Assembly: GCA_031286695.1 (NCBI GenBank) | Contig: JAITTY010000004.1 | Coordinates: 62,001 to 126,000, forward strand | DNA from: Sphingobacterium sp. | GTDB taxonomy: Bacteria > Bacteroidota > Bacteroidia > Sphingobacteriales > Sphingobacteriaceae | DNA length: 64,000 bases | Reading direction: 5' to 3' | In this document: piece after piece, positions 7,769 to 14,091 of the stretch | Position numbering within the stretch: position 1 is the first letter of the stretch | How the letters are laid out: every line of letters begins with the position of its first letter | Position numbers and translations under genes: made by a program | Notes under the pieces: generated by a model | Databases searched by the model: none | Seen by the model: the letters and a program-made list of their open reading frames with translations, nothing else | Told to the model about the DNA's origin: nothing

Positions 7769-7782
7769 GTCTGAATTGGACT
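7769..7782 (-). repeat. Right arm of 14-bp perfect inverted repeat
   Basis: GTCTGAATTGGACT, the exact reverse complement of 7588-7601, 51 bases upstream of the small-peptide gene. The enclosed 167-base segment is AT-rich and non-coding. Confidence 0.75.
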
Positions 7783-7832
7783 ACAGTTCGTCGTAACTAA
7801 CGCATATTTTTCAAACTTAAACGCAGTCGAAA

Positions 7833-8000
7833 ATGAACGATCAATTAAAGGGTAAACAGAATTATATACCACCTGCAATCCATGTGACCATAGTGGAAAT
7901 GGAAGATGCTTTCGGGGCTAAACAGGTGGCCTGTCGGGAGGGAACCTTACAGGACTATCTGGCATTGGATATTTTGCAGAAGGGAGAAGATGCAAACTGA
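7833..8000 (+). CDS. 55-residue peptide heading the receiver/AraC operon
   Basis: The frame from ATG 7833 encodes 55 residues, with Y-I-P-P-A-I-H-V-T-I-V-E-M-E-D-A-F in the middle. This resembles the short Bacteroidota peptides of type Y-x-P-P-x-I-x-V-x-x-I-E-M-E that often accompany surface or regulatory genes; the comparison is from memory and loose. Its TGA (7998-8000) overlaps the ATG of the receiver gene at 7990 (ATGCAAACTGA), so the two should be translationally coupled. There is no signal peptide. Real gene status rests on the coupling and the good codon structure. Confidence 0.5.
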   Translation: MNDQLKGKQNYIPPAIHVTIVEMEDAFGAKQVACREGTLQDYLALDILQKGEDAN

Positions 8001-8385
8001 GATTGGACGGAAAATAAAAATAGCATTTGTGGACGACTGTCTGTTGCAGCGAACGCTTATGAAAATAGCGGTCGTCAACCATGAAGCATTTGATCTATGT
8101 TTCAATTCCTGCAATGGACTGGAGCTGTTGAAAGAACTTGAACGTGCCGCTGATCTGCCCGACGTATGCCTTGCAGATCTTCACATGCCTATTATGAATG
8201 GGTATGAGGCGGCGCTTCATATCAGCGATAAATATCCATCGATCAAATTATTTGGTTATACGACGACAGATAATATCCTGGAACTCGAACGGTTTAAGGC
8301 CAACGGTGCACTTTTTATTTTCGATAAAACCAATCCGCGAATGACATTGGAAGAGATTAAATTTTGGTTTAATGACGACATCTGA
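7990..8385 (+). CDS. Stand-alone response regulator receiver protein
   Basis: With the start at 7990 the product is 131 residues, exactly one receiver domain and no output domain. The acidic pair D15-D16, phospho-acceptor D63 in LADLHMPIMNG, T91-T92 in YTTTDN and K113 in FDKT are all in place, so it should be phosphorylatable. A longer reading from 7906 runs through the peptide gene in another frame and is rejected. CheY-like single-domain regulators act through protein contacts; no histidine kinase is adjacent. An AraC regulator follows 41 bases downstream. The partner kinase and target are unknown. Confidence 0.88.
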   Translation: MQTEIGRKIKIAFVDDCLLQRTLMKIAVVNHEAFDLCFNSCNGLELLKELERAADLPDVCLADLHMPIMNGYEAALHISDKYPSIKLFGYTTTDNILELERFKANGALFIFDKTNPRMTLEEIKFWFNDDI

Positions 8386-8426
8386 TCTTCATTAAGCAGG
8401 TGATAGATACACAGTATAGCGCATTG

Positions 8427-9269
8427 ATGAACAGTAAAGCGATAGAATTTGAAATTATACAGTTAAAGGAATGGCAGCAGCAGCGCTTTCCCGGCTGGTA
8501 TAGCGGTCAGGATCTTTTCCATATTCTGGTACCCTTTGATGCTATCGAGATCTGCCTGGAGCATAATTCTTTTAGCATCGAAGGCAACACGCTGATTTTT
8601 ATTGGTCCGGCAAAAGATTTTACAGTAAGGCAATCCGCTACGACCGACGGATATTTGATCAGGTTTACTTCGAGGTTTTACGAAAGGTCTGCCCCAGATC
8701 GGACATTGATAAATTCGGGACTTTTTTTTGACAGTGAAAGATTTATAAGGGTCGTTAAAAACAGAATAAAACAGGAAGAGATGAGAATGCAGATCCTGGA
8801 AAATATCGGAGGGTATCCGTCAGGGAATGCAGCTGTAGCTTCACTGCTTGTACATCACTTTATCGAATCACTCCTTTTACAGGGGATATGGGACATAGAT
8901 TTTGATCAGGAACTGACCAGCGGTAAAGACAGTACGTTTCAGGGCATGGCTAACCATTTTTCTATACTGGTACACAAACATTGTAAGAAAAACTGCAATG
9001 TAAAATTCTATGCAGACAAATTGAATATCACACCAAGGAAGCTAACCATGCTATGTACTGAAGTCTGGAACAAAACGGCTAAAAATGCAATTATCGATAT
9101 CGTTGTGAAAGAGTCACTGCGTTATATTGAACATACGGATCTTTCGATTTCCCAGATCTCCTATGAGATGGGGTTTTCAGAGGAATCCAATTTTCGTCAT
9201 TTTATCAAAAAACATTCCGGCTCCAATCCGATTCAGTACCGCGAAAAAATGCGCAGAACCATACAGTGA
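8427..9269 (+). CDS. AraC family transcriptional regulator
   Basis: A 280-residue protein from ATG 8427 (a GTG at 8400 would add nine residues). The N-terminal half is an AraC-binding-like cupin region (H-N-S-F-S-I-E-G-N-T-L-I-F-I-G-P). The C-terminal domain shows the two HTH units: FYADKLNITPRKLTMLCTEV and ISQISYEMGFSEESNFRHFI. It belongs with the receiver and the 55-residue peptide in one transcription unit, so it may be the output of that small circuit. It is closed downstream by two hairpins (9316-9339, 9361-9386). Confidence 0.9.
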   Translation: MNSKAIEFEIIQLKEWQQQRFPGWYSGQDLFHILVPFDAIEICLEHNSFSIEGNTLIFIGPAKDFTVRQSATTDGYLIRFTSRFYERSAPDRTLINSGLFFDSERFIRVVKNRIKQEEMRMQILENIGGYPSGNAAVASLLVHHFIESLLLQGIWDIDFDQELTSGKDSTFQGMANHFSILVHKHCKKNCNVKFYADKLNITPRKLTMLCTEVWNKTAKNAIIDIVVKESLRYIEHTDLSISQISYEMGFSEESNFRHFIKKHSGSNPIQYREKMRRTIQ

Positions 9270-9315
9270 TAAACACATGAAATACCTTTTTTTGGGGGAA
9301 AAGCAAGCAAAAAAA

Positions 9316-9339
9316 CTGGAGCGAATCCCTTCGCTCCAG
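9316..9339 (+). terminator. Hairpin terminator after the AraC gene
   Basis: CTGGAGCGAA and TTCGCTCCAG form a 10-bp stem with a TCCC loop, preceded by an A-rich run. A second hairpin (ATAACAACT at 9361-9369 with AGTTGTTAT at 9378-9386) follows. Together they isolate the 7833-9269 operon. Confidence 0.7.
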
Positions 9340-9532
9340 AGTCCATTAGTATTATCTTGAATAACAACTCGCAAAAAAGTTGTTATCCAAAAGTAAGGAG
9401 TTAAGCAGTGTGAAAGTAGGTGAAAAAAGGCAATAAACGTGTAAAAAACAACAGCTACCTTTTTGAAAAACAGTTGGCTAAAAGAGCCAAGATTGGAAAC
9501 GTAAAGAAACTTGGGTACTTAAAAATTTGATT

Positions 9533-9793
9533 ATGGAAAAATTTCAGGAACAGCGACAGGAAGATGATGCAGAGAGTGGGCGTAAAATCAGTGAAGCCAC
9601 CTTACAAGATGCGGAGATAAGACGGTTGCGGGAGAAACTCAAATCGCTCTTGGTCGGATTCGCTGCGCATAAGCTGGTCGGCGGTGAGCTTCAGCCATGC
9701 TTTACGGATCAAAAGATTCAGGAAGAATATGATCACACGGTTCTGCTGATCGAGGAGAGGCATGAGGAGATAAAAAGGTCGTTTGGACGGTAA
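9533..9793 (+). CDS. Small helical protein of unknown function
   Basis: An 86-residue hydrophilic protein from ATG 9533 (MEKFQEQRQEDD). It is rich in E, R, K and Q, with a likely coiled-coil helix over residues about 20-40 (T-L-Q-D-A-E-I-R-R-L-R-E-K-L-K) and another near the C-terminus (H-T-V-L-L-I-E-E-R-H-E-E-I-K-R). No signal peptide, no recognised family. It lies next to gene fossils and could be part of the same decayed cassette. Codon use looks genuine. Confidence 0.5.
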   Translation: MEKFQEQRQEDDAESGRKISEATLQDAEIRRLREKLKSLLVGFAAHKLVGGELQPCFTDQKIQEEYDHTVLLIEERHEEIKRSFGR

Positions 9794-9821
9794 AAACAAG
9801 AAGAAAGAATAGATAGCATAG

Positions 9822-10031
9822 GTCAGGTCTTCGCTTTGGGGTTTACGGCCGCTGCGCGACCAGCTCCGCCCGGTGTTGATCCAGGGAGCCGACGTGACGT
9901 TGTCCAACAGACTGACCGGTCTGCTGAACTGTGTACTGCGGGCCGATGAGGTCAACGGACGGGGCGAAAGGCAGATCATCAACAGTAAGCTCGGGGTGAC
10001 TTTTTTATTTTCTTTTAATTTCCGAAAATAG
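9822..10031 (+). pseudogene. Coding-like fragment without a start codon
   Basis: The plus-strand frame from 9822 is open to the TAG at 10029-10031 and, over about 9834-9995, reads like protein: L-R-P-V-L-I-Q-G-A-D-V-T-L-S-N-R-L-T-G-L-L, then N-G-R-G-E-R-Q-I-I-N-S-K-L-G-V-T-F. There is no ATG, and the stretch is visibly more GC-rich than its surroundings. After about 9995 it runs into the end of the minus-strand kinase gene. I take it to be the remnant of a gene cut off at both ends; the family is not recognised. Confidence 0.4.
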
Positions 10032-10940
10032 CCGATCGACGTCTTTTTTAGCGAATAGGCCAGTTCCCTCCGCCATTGTTGTCGCTGAGCCGCATGCGAT
10101 TCCCATCTGAAGGACATGTTCGAGATCGCCTTGTTGCGCTAAGACAGACACCATGCCGGCGACCATACTGTCACCAGCTCCCACAGTACTACGTACTTTT
10201 ACGACTGGGGAAGGTAGCTGGATTTTTTCTGTTTTTGAATACAATATAGCACCCTGTGCACCAAGCGAGACCACGATTAGCGTAGCTTTCCCCTCCGAAA
10301 TTAGCTGCTGGGCGGCTATATCCAGATCGGAATGCTCCAATTCCTCTTTTCCCACAAGAGCTGCGAGCTCGCCGGCATTCGGTTTGATTAAATAGACACC
10401 TTCCTCCAATGCAAGGCGAAGTGCATCCCCAGAGGTGTCAATAATTATTTTACTGCCCTTCGTTTTGTACGTATTGATCAGTGATCGTGTAAACTCGGGT
10501 GGCATACCAGCCGGCATACTACCGCTGATAACGACAAAATCCGGAATAGAGGTGAGTTCCTCAATTGAAGTCCTAATCCCCTCCAGTTCGTTGGATTCAA
10601 CTTGTTCGCCTGGAAACCCGAATCGATATTGCTGATTGGTTGAGCTGTCAACCACGATAAAGTTTTCGCGGGTCTCGCCATTCACCCGAATAGGATCAAT
10701 AGCAATATCTTCCAGTTTCAATAAGCTTTCGAGTAAACTGCCTGTCTTTCCCCCGGATGTAAAAAGGGCTGTTGAATCCAGACCAAGTCTTTTCAGCGCA
10801 CGAGATACGTTAATTCCTCCGCCACCAGGCTGGTATATAGGCTTTTCACAGCGTAATTTCTTTTCAGGAACGATATGTTGTACGCTCGTACTCTTGTCTA
10901 CGGATGGATTCAGGGTTATTGTTAAAATAGATTTTGCCAT
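10005..10940 (-). CDS. pfkB: PfkB-type 6-phosphofructokinase / hexose-phosphate kinase
   Basis: A 311-residue ribokinase-family enzyme closely matching E. coli PfkB in length and order: TLNPSVD near the N-terminus, KLRCEKPIYQPGGGGINVSR (residues 28-47), Q-Y-R-F-x-x-P-G, the K-P-N-x-x-E-L segment and the anion-hole/catalytic motif STVGAGDSMV (251-260, base D257). PfkB phosphorylates fructose-6-phosphate with ATP in the cytoplasm; tagatose-6-phosphate or fructose-1-phosphate kinases are close alternatives. The DUF1398 gene lies 4 bases upstream on the same strand, so the two form an operon. The 3' end overlaps gene debris. Confidence 0.85.
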   Translation of the reverse strand: MAKSILTITLNPSVDKSTSVQHIVPEKKLRCEKPIYQPGGGGINVSRALKRLGLDSTALFTSGGKTGSLLESLLKLEDIAIDPIRVNGETRENFIVVDSSTNQQYRFGFPGEQVESNELEGIRTSIEELTSIPDFVVISGSMPAGMPPEFTRSLINTYKTKGSKIIIDTSGDALRLALEEGVYLIKPNAGELAALVGKEELEHSDLDIAAQQLISEGKATLIVVSLGAQGAILYSKTEKIQLPSPVVKVRSTVGAGDSMVAGMVSVLAQQGDLEHVLQMGIACGSATTMAEGTGLFAKKDVDRLFSEIKRK

Positions 10941-10944
10941 TTGT

Positions 10945-11340
10945 TTACGCTATATGTGGTATTTCTTCTGCCAGAATTTCATTTCCGGCCTTATCATAGT
11001 ATACACAGCTCATCTTTTCAAGAAAAACAGTCCATTTTTCGATACCACATGTTGCACACATCGCTATAAAAGTGGGGTAATCTGTTTTGCCCTGCTGATG
11101 CTCTTTTAAACCTTTTTTGAACTGTTCTGCATCAACAGGTTCACCGATGGCCAATGGCTCATGACTAGCTGGAGAGCTGGTTTTGTAGTCATTAGGTCCA
11201 TAATAATCGCTGTGGCCATCCGCAACAAAAACGTCGTAAGATGTTACGCCCAATTTTTTGATGTCCTGAATATAGGCTGGAAAGTCCGCACCTGATTTTA
11301 CTTTGCTATGTGCAGTTTTAATTTGTTCTACTGTAAACAT
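10945..11340 (-). CDS. DUF1398 family protein
   Basis: A 131-residue cytoplasmic protein that fits DUF1398 (E. coli YbcV-like): MFTVEQIKTAHSKVKSGADF at the start, then K-x-L-G-V-x-x-Y-D-V-F-V-x-D-G-H-x-x-Y-Y-G and a late C-G-I-E-K-W-T-V-F-x-x-x-x-x-C-V-Y-Y-D. The family's function is unknown; members are small and monodomain. It is the first gene of a two-gene operon with the PfkB-type kinase. Between it and 11400 an ACCCTTT/AAAGGGT inverted repeat (11366-11372, 11394-11400) could be an operator. Confidence 0.85.
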   Translation of the reverse strand: MFTVEQIKTAHSKVKSGADFPAYIQDIKKLGVTSYDVFVADGHSDYYGPNDYKTSSPASHEPLAIGEPVDAEQFKKGLKEHQQGKTDYPTFIAMCATCGIEKWTVFLEKMSCVYYDKAGNEILAEEIPHIA

Positions 11341-11539
11341 TTTACCTTGATTTATACGTGTTAGACCCTTTATTAAATTACAAACTCTCCCGTCAAAGGG
11401 TTAAGTAAATATACTAAAGAATCTCTTTGGCTCCCTTATAATCTAACAGAAATACTACCGCTAGAAGCTATGCTGTTCACTAAAATAGAATCACTGCATC
11501 TGCATAAGCTTTTAAAATCTTTTTGAATTCTTCGGGTTA

Positions 11540-11569
11540 CTGGCCAAGCTGGGCAAACGGAAAAGATGA
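11540..11569 (+). pseudogene. Fossil 3' end of a second holin-like gene
   Basis: The frame ending at TGA 11567-11569 encodes L-A-K-L-G-K-R-K-R, matching the tail L-A-K-L-G-K-R-K-K of the holin-like gene at 3844. It is followed at the same short distance by the same GGCGCAC hairpin. Upstream the similarity stops at about 11538. Only the last ten codons survive. Confidence 0.6.
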
Positions 11570-11578
11570 GTGGAAAAT

Positions 11579-11670
11579 TAAGGCGCACGGTATTGTGCGC
11601 CTTATTTCGGTTTTATTGTCCTGCTCCGATGACGACGGGCTACAAAGGATTCTGGACGAGTAGCCGTCCT
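11579..11670 (+). repeat. 92-base direct repeat, left copy (terminator plus susD 3' end)
   Basis: Aligned without gaps to 16519-16610, exactly 4,940 bases to the right: 85 of 92 bases match, and five of the seven differences are in the hairpin loop. The stem is TAAGGCGCAC/GTGCGCCTTA. The remaining 65 or so bases copy the end of the susD coding sequence, in which the last Trp codon has become a stop (TGG to TAG on the minus strand), so this copy is a dead fragment. Confidence 0.85.
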
Positions 11671-11892
11671 CGTAACAACAAAATTTAAACAATCGATTGC
11701 ATAACTATTGTTCTTTTACTTCAGGATTTAATCTCTTATTTTCCCCAATCCTATTTTCAATATTCATGGATAACAATTAAGGTAGCAAAGCATATCTTAG
11801 CACAATATGAACCTTTATTGAAGGAATACTACTAAGCCGAATACAAATTTATGTCTATACAGAACCAATACTTTTCAAACTTTATCATACAT

Positions 11893-14064
11893 ATGAAATT
11901 TAAGTTATTTTTAGCCGCATTCGCATGGATGGTGTCTAACCCTGTTTTAGCACAATACAAAGAATCTGGACAGCAGGACTGGATAATGAATGACACTGGT
12001 CAGCATCTGTCTCGTATTGACATCAAAGACCAGGACATTATATTGCAAAATGGTCTCGTACGCCGTTCTTTTAGAATAAAACCCAATTCATATTGTTATG
12101 ATTTTACCAATTTGGTTACCGGGCAGCAGCTTGTGCGTGCAGTGCAGCCCGAGGCTCAGTTGCAGCTTAACGGAAAGTGGTATAATGTTGGGGGAGCATA
12201 TGGACAAAAAGAGCGTGCATACCTGAGACCTGAATGGATGGCCGGATTCACGGCAAGTGCTGAGGATTTTCACTATTCGAAATATGAAGTCCGCGAATTG
12301 GACCCGCTGTTGCCCTGGAATGGTGATAAATGGTGGGCTACACATAAAGCGCCCGGTAAAGGAAAAGAATTGATCTTTACCTATGTTGCTCCGGAAATGG
12401 CATCATTGCGCGGCATAGCGGTAAAAGTTCATTATGCGATTTACGATGGATTGCCCCTGATCAGTAAGTGGTTGACCGTTCAGAATAATAGCGGGGAGAC
12501 CGTTCAGATCAATCAGGTCATCCATGAAAAATTGGCGCTAGTTGAGGAAGAAAGTGCAGTAGTAGGATCTATTGAAGATATGCAAAAACAACATGGTATC
12601 TATGTCGAAAGTAATTTTGCCTTCAATAATGCGATGCGTTATCATTTAAGCGATCAATCTCTACACTGGAAGGCCGATTCTACATACACTTCGCAGGTTA
12701 ATTATAATTATACGACACCTGCGATTCTGGAAGTCTATCCAAAAGTCGGGGTGGGGATCAGATTGCAACCGGGCGATAATTTTAATTCCATTCGATCTTG
12801 GGAGCTGTTGATGGATAGCTATGACCGGGAACGCAGGGGGCTAGCTATACGAAAGATGTATCGTACCATTGCACCATGGACGACAGCAAACCCCATATTT
12901 ATGCACCTTGTCAGCAAAACAGATGAGCAAGTTTACACGGCTATCGATCAATGTGCCGCTACGGGATATGAAGCACTTATTCTGAGTTTTGGGAGCCATG
13001 TAAATATGGAGGACACTACGGCGTCAAATCTTGCCGGATTAAAAAAATTAGCTGATTATGCTCATCGAAAGAATGTCAAAATTGGAGCTTACTCTTTGTT
13101 CAGCTCACGAAAAATCAGTGAGACCGATGATATTATTAATCCTGCAACTGGAAAAACAGGCGGCACGATTTTCAATAATGCACCCTGTTTTGGCTCGAAT
13201 TGGGGAATTGGCTATGCGAAACGAATAAAGACCTTTTTCGAAAAAACGGGGTTTGATATCTGGGAAAACGATGGACCTTTTCCCGGTGATCAATGTGCTT
13301 CGACAAGTCATCCGGGGCACCATGGGCTCGAAGATAGCCAATGGGTCCAATTTAATATGCAAAAGGAGTTATACCATTGGTTAAATGCACGTGGTGTATA
13401 CATCAATTCTCCTGATTGGTATTTCTTGGATGGCGCCAATAAGACTGGATTGGGATATCGGGAAGTGAATTTCTCACTTCCACGTGAGAACCAGCGTATA
13501 CTCAACCGACAAAATATCTTCGATGCACTCTGGGAGCAAAATCCAGCAATGGGATGGGGCTTTGTACCGTTGACAGCTTATCAGGGCGGTGGAAAAGATG
13601 CGGTTTTGGAACCCTTACATGAACACATCGAAGATTATAAGCAATTGATGATGCAGTATTATGGAGCGGGTATTCAGGCCTGCTACCGCGGTCCCCGCCT
13701 TTATGATACCGAAGAGACCAAGCAGACTGTTATTGATGTGATCCAGTGGTATAAAAAATACCGTGGGATACTGAATGCAGACCTGATACATTTGCGCCGT
13801 GCAGATGGAAGGGACTGGGACGGCTTTCTACATGTCAACGCTCAGGAAAGCGGTATCAAGGGATTGGCAATGCTGTTTAATCCTTTAAAAACGCCGATAA
13901 CCAGAACGATAGAAATTCCACTGTATTATACCGGAATTACCAAACAGGCTAAAATAACATTTGGGGATAAAACAGTAAAGACTGTGACCTTAGATCGATT
14001 CTTTAAATCGAAATTGACCGTTACGATACCTGCAGAAAGTTATGTCTGGTTTACTGTCGAATAG
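11893..14064 (+). CDS. Secreted glycosidase-like protein, melibiase/GH36-like barrel (copy 1)
   Basis: From ATG 11893 (MKFKLFLAAFAWMVSNPVLA) this is 723 residues with a clear signal peptide; an ATG 14 codons upstream would spoil the signal. The N-terminal third looks beta-rich (N-G-L-V-R-R-S-F-x-I). The middle is a likely TIM barrel with acidic motifs F-D-I-W-E-N-D-G-P-F-P-G-D and S-P-D-W-Y-F-L-D-G, which could hold the catalytic acids. The C-terminus is a short beta domain. The pattern recalls GH36/GH27-type alpha-galactosidases, but I cannot place it in a CAZy family. It is a tandem paralogue of the 14092 gene, 27 bases apart and probably co-transcribed, next to a SusC/D system. Confidence 0.65.
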   Translation: MKFKLFLAAFAWMVSNPVLAQYKESGQQDWIMNDTGQHLSRIDIKDQDIILQNGLVRRSFRIKPNSYCYDFTNLVTGQQLVRAVQPEAQLQLNGKWYNVGGAYGQKERAYLRPEWMAGFTASAEDFHYSKYEVRELDPLLPWNGDKWWATHKAPGKGKELIFTYVAPEMASLRGIAVKVHYAIYDGLPLISKWLTVQNNSGETVQINQVIHEKLALVEEESAVVGSIEDMQKQHGIYVESNFAFNNAMRYHLSDQSLHWKADSTYTSQVNYNYTTPAILEVYPKVGVGIRLQPGDNFNSIRSWELLMDSYDRERRGLAIRKMYRTIAPWTTANPIFMHLVSKTDEQVYTAIDQCAATGYEALILSFGSHVNMEDTTASNLAGLKKLADYAHRKNVKIGAYSLFSSRKISETDDIINPATGKTGGTIFNNAPCFGSNWGIGYAKRIKTFFEKTGFDIWENDGPFPGDQCASTSHPGHHGLEDSQWVQFNMQKELYHWLNARGVYINSPDWYFLDGANKTGLGYREVNFSLPRENQRILNRQNIFDALWEQNPAMGWGFVPLTAYQGGGKDAVLEPLHEHIEDYKQLMMQYYGAGIQACYRGPRLYDTEETKQTVIDVIQWYKKYRGILNADLIHLRRADGRDWDGFLHVNAQESGIKGLAMLFNPLKTPITRTIEIPLYYTGITKQAKITFGDKTVKTVTLDRFFKSKLTVTIPAESYVWFTVE

Positions 14065-14091
14065 TCTGTTGAACTGAAATAAAATAACTGT

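Larger units (their letters stand above)
11341..11892. other. Gene-free stretch holding fossils of two neighbouring systems
   Basis: It contains, in order, a possible operator inverted repeat (11366-11400), the decayed 3' end of a holin-like gene (11540-11569), a GGCGCAC terminator and a stray susD 3' end (within 11579-11670). The rest, 11671-11892, leads into the glycosidase-like gene and shows no clear TAnnTTTG promoter. Confidence 0.6.

Noticed and set aside
6297..9269. Integrase region as a conjugative transposon or prophage
   Set aside because: No relaxase, mobilisation, capsid or excision genes accompany the recombinase, and its neighbour is a regulatory operon; a local inversion role fits better.
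9602..10117. 171-residue minus-strand ORF across 9.6-10.1 kb
   Set aside because: It crosses the PfkB-type gene in a different frame and the 9533 gene in antisense, with no domain; the plus-strand frame at 9822 reads better as protein.
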